Below, one piece after another: positions 1 to 7,478 of a stretch of DNA of 64,000 nucleotides. A program made the position numbers and the translations under genes. The stretch is from Pseudoglutamicibacter cumminsii (lineage in GTDB: Bacteria; Actinomycetota; Actinomycetes; Actinomycetales; Micrococcaceae), in the NCBI RefSeq assembly GCF_016907775.1, contig NZ_JAFBCO010000001.1, forward strand, positions 124,001 through 188,000. The letters run 5' to 3'. The notes below the pieces were generated by a model that saw nothing but the letters and a program-made list of their open reading frames with translations, was not told the origin of the DNA and did no database searches. Within the stretch, counting starts at the first letter, position 1, and each line of letters opens with the position of its first letter.

Positions 1-931
1 CCCACACTTCGTCAAACGCCGCGGCTTCGAGGCGCTCGTTGATCTGGACTGCGGCGGTCTGGCTGATCCCCACGGAAGCAATCAGCCCGCCGATGCCTAA
101 CGCGAACGCCAACACCAGAAACGCTGTGCGGATCCCGCGGAGCAAAACCTCCGTGAGGGATTCCGCGAGCACATCAGCCACCCGGGTACGCAACGGCCCC
201 CTGCGCGGCTTCTCAGGCGGCACACTCACACCGCTCGGTATGGACTGCGAAACTCCGGTGTCTTCAGCGATCCTGCCGTCGACGATTCGGATCACGCGGT
301 GCGCGCGGGCCGCAACCTCTTCATCGTGGGTGATGACGATGAGCGTTGCCCCGTGCTCTCGCGCACGTTCAAGGTCTGCTAGCACTGCCATCCCGGATGC
401 GGTGTCGAGCGCACCAGTTGGCTCGTCGGCGAGCACCAGCTCGGGTTGCGAGGCCAACGCGCGCGCCACAGCGAGCCGCTGCCTCTCGCCACCGGAAAGC
501 ACTCCCGCTTTGTACGTTGCACGGTCGCCGATGCCGAGGCTGTTCATCGCCTCGAACGCGATCTCGGATCGCTCCTGTAGCGGTACAGCGTGCGGAACCA
601 TCCCGAGGGAGGCGTTCGACAACGCGTCCAGGTGCGGCAACACGTGCGAGGCCTGGAAGACGAAGCCGATGCTGTCAGCCCGGAGTCTGTCGCGGTCCTT
701 CTCCGTCGCCTTGGTCAGGTCCTGACCGGCAAAGACGTACGAGCCCTTGTTTGGGGCATCGAGCAAACCGAGCAGCTGTAGGAGCGTGCTCTTGCCCGCA
801 CCGGAGGGGCCCACTATGGCGACGTATTCGCCAGCGTAAATGTCAAGGTCGACGTCGAAGACACCAGCGGTGCTGTCTGCACCGTATTGGCGGGTCACCC
901 CACGCATCTCAATGATTTTGCGGCGTTCCAT
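1..931 (-). CDS. MacB-like ABC transporter, ATPase plus start of fused permease (partial)
   Basis: This gene runs off the left edge, so only about the first 310 residues are present. The N-terminal half is a complete LolD/MacB-type ATPase: Walker A GPSGAGKST, a Q-loop in FQASHVLPH, signature LSGGERQR and Walker B LVLADEPTGALD, then a D-loop and switch histidine (VITHDEE). After a short linker a hydrophobic segment begins (TAFLVLAFALGIGGLIAS), as expected for the first membrane helix of a MacB permease fused in the same chain. The start ATG overlaps the stop of the upstream adaptor gene (TGATG), so the two are translationally coupled. With the adaptor, lipoprotein and secreted I36-like protein it forms one minus-strand operon. 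The likely role is export of, or protection from, a peptide or lipid; the substrate is unknown. Confidence 0.85.
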   Translation of the reverse strand, partial: MERRKIIEMRGVTRQYGADSTAGVFDVDLDIYAGEYVAIVGPSGAGKSTLLQLLGLLDAPNKGSYVFAGQDLTKATEKDRDRLRADSIGFVFQASHVLPHLDALSNASLGMVPHAVPLQERSEIAFEAMNSLGIGDRATYKAGVLSGGERQRLAVARALASQPELVLADEPTGALDTASGMAVLADLERAREHGATLIVITHDEEVAARAHRVIRIVDGRIAEDTGVSQSIPSGVSVPPEKPRRGPLRTRVADVLAESLTEVLLRGIRTAFLVLAFALGIGGLIASVGISQTAAVQINERLEAAAFDEVW

Positions 932-2154
932 CAGAGCACCACGGTGTCACCAACAGCAAGGTCATCGGATTCCACGGCCGCCCACCCAGCGGCGGTTTTC
1001 CCCACGGTGACCTTGACTCGACGAGGCTCCTCCTTATCGTTTGAGCCTTGATTCTTGGACCCCTGCCCGTTTGTGCCGCGCGAGCCCGGCGCTGTGACGA
1101 GCACATAGTCGCCGTCAGCATCGTGCCGCAGAGCGGTCACTGGCACGGCTTTCTGCGGCTTCGCTTTCGTGGTGAGCTCTACACGAACTTGGGTGCCTGT
1201 CTGGACTTTCTCAAACGCCTCGTCCTTGGTTGCGAAGCTCACTTGGTGTCCGGGGGCGCGGCTGTCCGTGCCGCCTTCGAACTCACCGATGGTTTCAACG
1301 GTTCCCGCAAACGTGGCAGTACCGGCAATGATCCGGACTTCCGTGCCTTTCTTCAACTGCTGGGCATCAGCCACGTTCACGTGGGCTTTGATGGTGCGGC
1401 TACCCACCCGAATTTTGGCGAGCGGCTGTTCAGGCCCCAAGGTGGATGACACGCCGGCGACGCTCAACACCGTGCCGCTCTTGCCGCCGATGGACGCGAA
1501 AGCCGCCACCGGAATATAGGGCTGGGTCTGCGGCGCAGCTGGCTGGTCGCCTCCGTCTTCCCCTGTAGCAGACTCTCCCGAGGACCCGCTCGGCGCGGAG
1601 TCGGCCTCACGCTGCGGAAGGACGTAGCCGGCCTCCCTGAACAGTGCGGATACAGCGTTGATCGTGGCCGCATCGACAATACCGGACGCTGGAACGTTGT
1701 AGCCGGTCGCTTCTAGCGCTTTCTGGAAGGCGACAACGTCGTCCCCTTTATCGCCAGCGGCGAGGTCGCGGTAGAGGGGAAGTTGCCCCGACACGGCGAA
1801 CACTGGCGTGCCCGCCACTGAGCCCAGCAGTTGGCCGGGGACAACCTCCTCACCTTTTTTCAGCGCCTGTTTGGTAACCGTGGGGGTTTCTTGGAGGACG
1901 GCCGGTAGAAGATTCCTAGTCTTGCCTTCCCCTACGGCTCCCAGAATGACTGTGTCAGGGACGATGGGACGTTCTTCCACTATTGCGGTGGCTTGAACCT
2001 TCTCGTCCGTGACCGTGGCGACCGAGCTTTTCGACGCCGTTAATGTGCCGATGAAGAATGCGGCGACCACTGCTCCGATCACTACGACTGTGATGACGAG
2101 GGTCCGCACGGGGAATGCGACCCGCGAAAGATGTGGTGTGCCCGCTTTCTCCAT
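931..2154 (-). CDS. Membrane-anchored periplasmic-adaptor-like protein with peptidoglycan-binding domain
   Basis: The product is 407 residues. A short cytoplasmic N-terminus leads to one membrane helix (about residues 17-40), then an extracytoplasmic region. Around residues 128-175 lies a PG_binding_1-like domain (AAGDKGDDVVAFQKALEATG). It is followed by a linker rich in S, G, E and D and a C-terminal beta-rich region with HlyD/RND-adaptor character (GSRTIKAHVNVADAQQLKKG). This layout is typical of Gram-positive adaptors that work with MacB-like ABC exporters. The next gene is exactly such an ATPase/permease, coupled by a 1-nt overlap. The upstream lipoprotein gene ends 30 bp before the start. 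The substrate is unknown. Confidence 0.75.
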   Translation of the reverse strand: MEKAGTPHLSRVAFPVRTLVITVVVIGAVVAAFFIGTLTASKSSVATVTDEKVQATAIVEERPIVPDTVILGAVGEGKTRNLLPAVLQETPTVTKQALKKGEEVVPGQLLGSVAGTPVFAVSGQLPLYRDLAAGDKGDDVVAFQKALEATGYNVPASGIVDAATINAVSALFREAGYVLPQREADSAPSGSSGESATGEDGGDQPAAPQTQPYIPVAAFASIGGKSGTVLSVAGVSSTLGPEQPLAKIRVGSRTIKAHVNVADAQQLKKGTEVRIIAGTATFAGTVETIGEFEGGTDSRAPGHQVSFATKDEAFEKVQTGTQVRVELTTKAKPQKAVPVTALRHDADGDYVLVTAPGSRGTNGQGSKNQGSNDKEEPRRVKVTVGKTAAGWAAVESDDLAVGDTVVL

Positions 2155-2184
2155 GCGTTAACACCTTTCTACTGAGGGACCTAA

Positions 2185-3063
2185 CTACCCGTTCCGTGCA
2201 ATGTATTCACGGGCTGCGGCCAAGACGCGGTCCTTATCTTCTTTAGCTGGTTTAAGTTCAGCCTCATGCTTATCGATGAGTGGCTGTTGATAGGAAGCAA
2301 CCAGGTCGCCTAGCCGTTGAGTTGTTGACGTTTGGTTATTGCAGCGGGCTTCGATACTGGCGAGTCGGATGCCTTCTTGTGTTGTCTGCGACCCCTCGGA
2401 TTCGAGAAGTTCCTTGGAATCAACCGAGGCCCACATGTCCTTGCTCTTCGGGGCCGTGAGCCCAGCATCGGTGAGGCACTGTGCCCATTCTTTATGGACT
2501 CGCTCCCACTCTTCGTCTTTCGCGGCAGCGTTGAGAGCCTGCGTGCTCAGCTCATCAGCCCTATCGGAGGATGCTTCGTCGTATCCCCTGAGGACTTCGG
2601 TATCGGGGTCATTCTCAAACCGCGTCTGGCATTCTTCATAGCCCATAGTCCAGGCATCGCCGCCTGCGGCTTCTTCCTGTTCTTCCAACGCGGTTACACT
2701 GCTAGGTTTTGTTCCCCAGCCGTAGTTGGCCGCTAGTTGTTCATCCCAAATACCGAACGTGCGGTCATCAAGGATCGCATCTTCAGGCCCAGTAGCCGTG
2801 TATGTGAGGCCCTTCTCAGCCATGCACTTAGAGGTGTAGACCCTTTTAGCTTGATCGATCAACGCTTGATCAGCGGGGTCATCAGCTACCAGATAGGCAG
2901 AGAACGGGGTCAGGATTTGTGCGCTCTCGCGGTCAAGCTTGGCCCGCGCGCTGGGGTCCCGTCCCTCACTGCTGGCATTCGAGCTGCTGCATGCCGCAAG
3001 GGAAACCCCAAGAAAAGCAACGGCGAAACCGGCCAGCGCCCTTTTTCCATGTTTCATAGTCAC
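2185..3063 (-). CDS. Putative lipoprotein of unknown function
   Basis: The product is 292 residues with a clear lipoprotein signal: basic N-terminus (MTMKHGKR), hydrophobic core and lipobox LAAC at about residues 22-25, then a Ser/Asn-rich tether. The mature part is charged and helical, with one conserved-looking Cys in SKCMAEKGL and another in WAQCLTDAGL, and it lacks a recognisable catalytic motif. It lies 9 bp downstream of the I36-like gene and 30 bp upstream of the adaptor gene, so it belongs to the same operon. Membership suggests a surface accessory of the exporter, for example substrate binding or immunity. That is inference from position only. Confidence 0.7.
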   Translation of the reverse strand: MTMKHGKRALAGFAVAFLGVSLAACSSSNASSEGRDPSARAKLDRESAQILTPFSAYLVADDPADQALIDQAKRVYTSKCMAEKGLTYTATGPEDAILDDRTFGIWDEQLAANYGWGTKPSSVTALEEQEEAAGGDAWTMGYEECQTRFENDPDTEVLRGYDEASSDRADELSTQALNAAAKDEEWERVHKEWAQCLTDAGLTAPKSKDMWASVDSKELLESEGSQTTQEGIRLASIEARCNNQTSTTQRLGDLVASYQQPLIDKHEAELKPAKEDKDRVLAAAREYIARNG

Positions 3064-3072
3064 ATGTCCGCC

Positions 3073-3417
3073 TTATCGAAGAGCTGAGATCCGGTCACTC
3101 CAGGTTTCACCTAGGTGCAGGTTGGTGCGAAGTGAACGCAGGTCACTGTAATCGTGCTTCAGGGGAACGGTTCGCCCGTAACAGCCAACGTTTTCGCACA
3201 TCAGGCGAGACTTGCCCTTCTTGATCGAGCTCGCGCGGTCGTTAGCCCACTTAGGGAGATTTCCAGAGTTCCAGGTTCCCATTTCACCGGAGTAGTTGAT
3301 GTGGTCATACAAAACAGCGGCCTGCGAAGCCTGCATGCTCGATCCCAACGCGACCAAGCTCAAGGCGCCAGCAGCAAGTCCTCGCTTGAAGAACTTCGAT
3401 GAAACTTTCTTAGACAT
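3073..3417 (-). CDS. Secreted beta/gamma-crystallin-like protein (peptidase inhibitor family I36 type)
   Basis: The product is 114 residues with a Sec signal peptide ending near AQA (QASQAAVLYD). The mature part of about 80 residues has two crystallin-like motifs: an aromatic/Gly segment (YDHINYSGEMGTW) followed by NDRASSIK, then the repeat-like pair DLRSLRTNLHLG and SDRISALR. Two cysteines (CENVGC) could form a disulfide. This pattern fits the I36 family, whose founding member is a Streptomyces metalloprotease inhibitor; inhibitor activity here is only a family inference. A good ribosome site (AAGGGGG, about 7 nt before ATG) supports the start. It is first in an operon with a lipoprotein, an adaptor and a MacB-like ABC transporter, which is unusual for an I36 protein. 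Confidence 0.7.
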   Translation of the reverse strand: MSKKVSSKFFKRGLAAGALSLVALGSSMQASQAAVLYDHINYSGEMGTWNSGNLPKWANDRASSIKKGKSRLMCENVGCYGRTVPLKHDYSDLRSLRTNLHLGETWSDRISALR

Positions 3418-3616
3418 ACTTATCCCCCTTCTGGAGAAATAAAGCTATTAGAAATCACCTCGTATATTTATGGAAACATCCACGAGATAGGATAACAGTA
3501 AGGGGGGAGCCTCTGTGAGTCAAGTAACAAATGCAAGTTTTTGAGGCGATTTCCCGAGGTCCCACAACTAAGCTTTTCGAAACGCTCTGAAACTCTTCTA
3601 GACAGGGGATATTTCA

Positions 3617-3657
3617 TCAAAAAGGGTGGGTCCGGAACCATGTTCCGAACCCACCTT
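3617..3657 (-). terminator. Rho-independent terminator after the DUF3040 gene
   Basis: An inverted repeat with 14-nt arms (3625-3638 and 3642-3655, one mismatch) and a 3-nt loop is followed on the minus strand by a T-rich run (CTTTTTGATG). It lies about 50 bp past the stop of the DUF3040 gene and insulates it from the exporter operon. Confidence 0.75.
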
Positions 3658-3705
3658 GCAAGCTTGATTTGGTGACCTATGCCCTGTTGTTTGGGCTGCG
3701 GGAAA

Positions 3706-4107
3706 CTATCCCTGGTTGTGGCGGTTGTCCCATTCTTTTTCAAGCCGCGCCATGAAACTATCGCCGCGGCGAGCACTCGAATTATTTGGGCTCGACGTGG
3801 TCACCACCTGCTCTGTCTTCCGCAGAGCGAGCGCGGTACCTACAACCATGATCGCGAACCCGACAATTCCCAGGATGACCGTCACGATCAGTCCAGCACT
3901 GATTGCGATACCCGAAAGGAGAACACCCAAGCCAGCAAACGCGATCAACGCACCCAGCGCTATATTGCGGGTGCTCAGCTTGTTCTGCGGCGTCTGCTCA
4001 ACGCGGCGCATCGTGCTCGAAAACTGTGGATCTGCGTGGAGTTGCTTCTCCATCTCAGCGAGCATACGGCGCTCACTCTCAGATAAACCCACGGCCTCCC
4101 CCTTCAT
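3706..4107 (-). CDS. DUF3040 family membrane protein
   Basis: The product is 133 residues. The N-terminal stretch LSESERRMLAEMEKQLHADPQF is the hallmark of DUF3040 proteins of Actinobacteria (LSExExxxLxxiExxLxxdDPxfa). It is followed by two closely spaced membrane helices (about residues 48-90) and a charged C-terminal tail with an Arg/Asp/Asn-rich end. Length and layout are normal for the family. In many actinobacteria DUF3040 genes lie near dinB, and here dinB is the neighbour 60 bp upstream in the same direction. Function is unknown. A terminator follows the gene. Confidence 0.85.
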   Translation of the reverse strand: MKGEAVGLSESERRMLAEMEKQLHADPQFSSTMRRVEQTPQNKLSTRNIALGALIAFAGLGVLLSGIAISAGLIVTVILGIVGFAIMVVGTALALRKTEQVVTTSSPNNSSARRGDSFMARLEKEWDNRHNQG

Positions 4108-4166
4108 CGGACCGGTCCTGAACTCCTATTGTACTCAGGCAGACCCGCACAGTTCGAGCCGGTTCC

Positions 4167-5471
4167 TCAATCACCGAAACGCTTTACCCCGCGTTTACCG
4201 AGCGGTCGCTTCTCACTGGGCCCTGCATCGTGCTTCTGAGTAGATCCATGCAAGAACGATGCGGGCCGCACGCTGTCTTTGAAGCGTGCGTTGATCGCAT
4301 CCATCGTCTTCTCCGCGTCCGTCATCTTCCCCGCGTCCCTGCGTCCCTCACGTTTGGCCGGCGTATTGCTCACCTCGGCCGGGGTTTGGTCCCAGTCGAA
4401 CGTGAGTTGCTCACCTTCGCGTTCAGAAGCGAACTCGCCCGCCCTCACGCCGATCAACCGGACAGGCTTCAACGGACGAGGTAGCGCAGACAGCAGCGAC
4501 AACGCGACCTCACTCATAACAGCCGAGGAAGCCGTCGGGTCGCTCAAGCGGCGCTGACGCGAAATCGTTGTGAAGTCATCCCACCGAACTTTCAAGCCGA
4601 CAACATAAAAACGGTGTCCAGCCGCCCGTACACGCTCCGCGACCTTAAACGACAACTCCATGACCCACCGTCGCAACACCGCCTCATCAGTGACATCGGC
4701 ATCGAACGTGTGCTCATGCGAAACAGACTTCTCCACACGCTCTGTGACCACCGGCCGCGGATCAATCCCCCGCGCAAGCTTGATGAGCTCCGGCCCATGC
4801 TTACCCAGAAGCCGCTGCATGCGGCGCGGATCAGCCTGCGCAACATCGCCCGCCGTCATGAGCCCCTGCGAATGCAGCTTCAGCTCAGTAGCCTTCCCCA
4901 CGCCAAACAGCTCACCCACGGGAAGCTGCCGCATGAACTCATCAACAGCGGCCGGCGTAATCGCATATACGCCGTCAGGTTTCGCTTTATCGCTGGCCAT
5001 CTTTGCCAAAAACTTATTCGGGGCAAGCCCCACCGACGCCGGCAACCCCACCGCCTGCTTGATGCGCTGCCGAACCACCTCGGCGCAATGAAAAGGGCTC
5101 GAGTAGTGACGACTAACCCCGGTGATGTCCATGAACGCTTCATCCACGCTCACCTGCTCAACCAGCGGCGTCACGTCCCTCAATACCTCCATGACCCGCG
5201 CCGACGCCTTGCCATACGCAGACCGCGTAGGAGGGACAATCAACGCGTGAGGCGCCATATTCTTGGCCTGCGCCACAGGCTGACCCGAATGAACCCCGTA
5301 CGCACGCACATCATACGAAGCCGACAACACCACAGCCCGCGGGCTATCCTGCGAGACGATGATCGGGCGGTTCTGCAGACATGGATCAAGAATCCGCTCA
5401 ACCGAAACAAAAAACGCGTCGATGTCCACATGCGCGATGACGCGCTCGGGCTTCTGCCTGGACTCACCCAT
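4167..5471 (-). CDS. dinB: DNA polymerase IV (Y-family translesion polymerase)
   Basis: This is a low-fidelity Y-family polymerase that extends across lesions. Motif I is HVDIDAFFVSVE with the metal-binding Asp pair, and motif III is VSVDEAFMDITG with the catalytic Asp-Glu pair near residue 110. The fingers/thumb region carries a helix-hairpin-helix (PVGELFGVGKATELKLHSQG), and the little-finger domain follows. The C-terminal 60 residues are a variable charged tail with no clear beta-clamp peptide. I chose ATG 5471 because a GGAGGT site sits 10 nt upstream; a GTG 12 nt further upstream would overlap that site. No SOS (LexA-type) box is visible in the 128 bp that separate it from the divergent polyprenyl synthase gene. 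Confidence 0.93.
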   Translation of the reverse strand: MGESRQKPERVIAHVDIDAFFVSVERILDPCLQNRPIIVSQDSPRAVVLSASYDVRAYGVHSGQPVAQAKNMAPHALIVPPTRSAYGKASARVMEVLRDVTPLVEQVSVDEAFMDITGVSRHYSSPFHCAEVVRQRIKQAVGLPASVGLAPNKFLAKMASDKAKPDGVYAITPAAVDEFMRQLPVGELFGVGKATELKLHSQGLMTAGDVAQADPRRMQRLLGKHGPELIKLARGIDPRPVVTERVEKSVSHEHTFDADVTDEAVLRRWVMELSFKVAERVRAAGHRFYVVGLKVRWDDFTTISRQRRLSDPTASSAVMSEVALSLLSALPRPLKPVRLIGVRAGEFASEREGEQLTFDWDQTPAEVSNTPAKREGRRDAGKMTDAEKTMDAINARFKDSVRPASFLHGSTQKHDAGPSEKRPLGKRGVKRFGD

Positions 5472-5599
5472 CCCAGCATCCACCTCCGTTCAACGCGTCA
5501 CCCTGTGCGCCTCTTACCTGTGTGCCCCGCTACCGGAGCATCCCCGCAATCAGTAAGACGCCGCGGAAAGTCGACAACGCCACAGATAGAATAGGGGCC

Positions 5600-6715
5600 A
5601 TGACCGATTCTACGAAGGCACCCCTGGCACACATCAGCCCAGACACCTCGCCTGAGCACATCAGCTCCCTCTTCCGCGAAGCCATCGAAGAACACGTCAA
5701 AGCCTTCTTTGAACAACAGCGGCACGACCTCAGCCGCGTCAGCCACCGCACCAACGCCCTGGTCGACGCGATCAGCTCGCTCAGCTCGGGCGGCAAGCGA
5801 CTCCGGCCGATCTTCGCCCTCTGGGGAGCGCTCGCAGCCGGCGGCGACGCCAACGACGAGCGCCTCCTGACGCTTGGAACCGCGCTTGAACTCTTCCAGG
5901 CAGCCGCGCTCATCCACGATGACATCATCGACCACTCAGACACCCGCCGCGGCCAACCCGCAGTACACCGCAAACTCGAAGCCCTCCACCGGGAAAACGG
6001 ATGGAACCGTTCTGCGTCCGAATTCGGCATCGCGGGCGCAATCCTCGCCGGCGACATCGCCCTGGCCTTGAGCGAAACCCTCTTCAACCAGGCCGACGCC
6101 GGCGCGAAGGCACGCGAACTCTTCGACGAAATGCGCACCCAGGTCATGGCCGGCCAATACCTCGACGTCCTCGCCGAACAAACCGGATCCCAGCTAACCC
6201 CCGACGAAGCCGCGGAAAACGCCTGGACCATCGTGACCTATAAAGCCGCACGCTACTCCGCCGAAAAACCGACCCTGCTCGGAGCGGCACTTGCCGGCGC
6301 GGATCAAGAACTCCTCGACGGGCTCTCTGCATTCTCGTTGCCGGCGGGGCAAGCGTTCCAGCTGCGCGACGACGAACTCGGCGTATTCGGCGACCCCGCC
6401 CAAACAGGTAAGCCAGCGGGCGACGACATCCGCGAAGGCAAACGCACACTCCTCATCGCGCTGACCCGCCAAAGGATCAACGAAGAACAGCAAGCGTGGC
6501 TCGAATCCGTGCTCGGGCGCGAAGACCTTGACGACGCCACGATCGAAGAAGTCCGCGAACTCATCCGAAACTCAGGAGCGGCAGAAGATCACGCCCGCCA
6601 GATCGATGCGCTCTACGACGAAGCCATGACCGCACTCGATGCCCTCGACATCCCCGAGCAAGCCCGCGAAGGACTCCGCTCTGTAGCAGCGGCGGCTGTG
6701 CGTCGGCACGCATAG
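5600..6715 (+). CDS. Polyprenyl diphosphate synthase (trans-isoprenyl transferase)
   Basis: A 371-residue trans-prenyltransferase that condenses isopentenyl diphosphate with an allylic primer to make a long-chain prenyl diphosphate, probably for menaquinone or a carotenoid/lipid carrier. Both aspartate-rich motifs are present: the first is DDIIDHSDTRRG and the second is QLRDDELGVFGD. GGKRLRP, the first basic substrate-binding motif, is also seen. The chosen ATG at 5600 is preceded by TAGAATAGGGGCC, which looks like a -10 hexamer only a few bases before the start, so the transcript may be leaderless. The residues just before the Asp motif that set chain length (LFQAAALIHDD) are small, consistent with a C20 or longer product. 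No menaquinone or carotenoid genes lie beside it. Confidence 0.9.
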   Translation: MTDSTKAPLAHISPDTSPEHISSLFREAIEEHVKAFFEQQRHDLSRVSHRTNALVDAISSLSSGGKRLRPIFALWGALAAGGDANDERLLTLGTALELFQAAALIHDDIIDHSDTRRGQPAVHRKLEALHRENGWNRSASEFGIAGAILAGDIALALSETLFNQADAGAKARELFDEMRTQVMAGQYLDVLAEQTGSQLTPDEAAENAWTIVTYKAARYSAEKPTLLGAALAGADQELLDGLSAFSLPAGQAFQLRDDELGVFGDPAQTGKPAGDDIREGKRTLLIALTRQRINEEQQAWLESVLGREDLDDATIEEVRELIRNSGAAEDHARQIDALYDEAMTALDALDIPEQAREGLRSVAAAAVRRHA

Positions 6716-6727
6716 GCGCCGCTAGAG

Positions 6728-6775
6728 CAGCGTCTTATTGCGGTAAAATCCGCTACAACAGCGTCTCGTTGCGGT
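6728..6775. repeat. Imperfect 31-bp-spaced direct repeat between convergent genes
   Basis: Two near-identical 17-mers (6728-6744 and 6759-6775, two differences) lie in the 69-bp gap between the convergent prenyl synthase and Rv2175c-like genes. The outer sequence GCCGCTA also recurs on both sides. A short hairpin (GCGG/CCGC around AAAAT) sits between them. It may act as a bidirectional terminator, although a classic T-tract is absent. Confidence 0.45.
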
Positions 6776-6784
6776 TAGACGCCG

Positions 6785-7231
6785 CTACCATGCCAAAGCC
6801 GATGCGCGACGACGCACCTCAGTCTTGCGTCCCGCTTCCAGCGCATCCATCGGGCTGCCAGGCAGAGTCTCATCCTCAGTGAAGAGCCACGCAATAAGCT
6901 CCTCATCGCTATAACCGGCGTCAGTGAGCACCTGAATGGTGCCTTTGAGCGAATCCAACGGTTCGCCATCCCGGAAGAAACGAGCCGGAATCTTCTTAAC
7001 ACCGCTCTCCCCGATCGGAACCGCAACAATCGCCCGAATGTCAAGCAAGCGGCGTAGCTCGCGCACATCCAAGCCAGTGGATTCAACAATGTCCGGAACG
7101 GTCGTCCACTCGCCTACGAGCGTTTCAAGATCCTGTCCGCCGTTCGGCGCCTCATGATTCTGTACTGAATTCTGCACACCACCACTGTGACACACAGAGA
7201 GCCCAGATCCCACACTCGAAAAGCTCAACAT
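6785..7231 (-). CDS. Rv2175c-family DNA-binding protein
   Basis: A 148-residue protein of the actinobacterial Rv2175c family: an N-terminal winged helix-turn-helix (EWTTVPDIVESTGLDVRE) and a C-terminal domain with the family ending (GYSDEELIAWLF, then EVRRRASALAW). In Mycobacterium tuberculosis Rv2175c binds DNA and is phosphorylated by a Ser/Thr kinase; that is family knowledge. The first 18 residues of this reading frame look like non-coding promoter sequence, and GTG at 7177 is an equally good start. Neither candidate has a strong ribosome site. The gene is divergent from the LysM hydrolase, and its 5' end abuts a phased motif array. Confidence 0.85.
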   Translation of the reverse strand: MLSFSSVGSGLSVCHSGGVQNSVQNHEAPNGGQDLETLVGEWTTVPDIVESTGLDVRELRRLLDIRAIVAVPIGESGVKKIPARFFRDGEPLDSLKGTIQVLTDAGYSDEELIAWLFTEDETLPGSPMDALEAGRKTEVRRRASALAW

Positions 7232-7340
7232 TCACATGAGTCACAGTTTTCACATCAGTAACATTTGCCTCGATATTCACTTGGGTTTACATTCAGAACT
7301 TCCTTCTTGTATATTCACAGATGTCACATTTGCATCACGG
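7231..7340 (+). promoter_or_regulatory. Array of 9-bp-phased (G/T)TCACA direct repeats, putative MtrA-type operator
   Basis: Direct copies of NT(C/A)ACA start at 7231, 7240, 7249 and 7258, each exactly 9 bp apart. Weaker copies follow in the same phase at 7276 (TTCACT) and 7285 (GTTTACA-type). Two more lie at 7314 and 7323, again 9 bp apart. The array fills the upstream region of the LysM/transglycosylase gene. Published mycobacterial MtrA sites are direct repeats of a loose 9-mer resembling GTCACAgcg, and MtrA controls cell-wall hydrolases; assignment to MtrA here is inference. Confidence 0.6.
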
Positions 7341-7478
7341 TGTTGTCTGCGAGATAACGAAACGGCCACGGGGACGTCCACACCCAACGCCACCTACAGG
7401 GGCTCATCCCCCTGAGAGCTCGCGGACTCCACCTGCAATGTGCAGAAAGTAAATCCACATAACGTGAGGTCAGCAATC

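Noticed and set aside
4614-5594. 326-codon plus-strand frame
   Set aside because: Antisense to dinB, Arg/His-rich, no start signals.
5472-5599. Possible SOS (LexA) box between dinB and the prenyl synthase gene
   Set aside because: No TCGAAC-N4-GTTCGA-type dyad was found; a lone GTTCAA is not sufficient.
7340-7478. c-di-AMP (ydaO) riboswitch before the LysM hydrolase
   Set aside because: Such riboswitches precede cell-wall hydrolases in Actinobacteria, but the conserved core segments were not seen here; only a short AGGGG/CCCCT hairpin is present.
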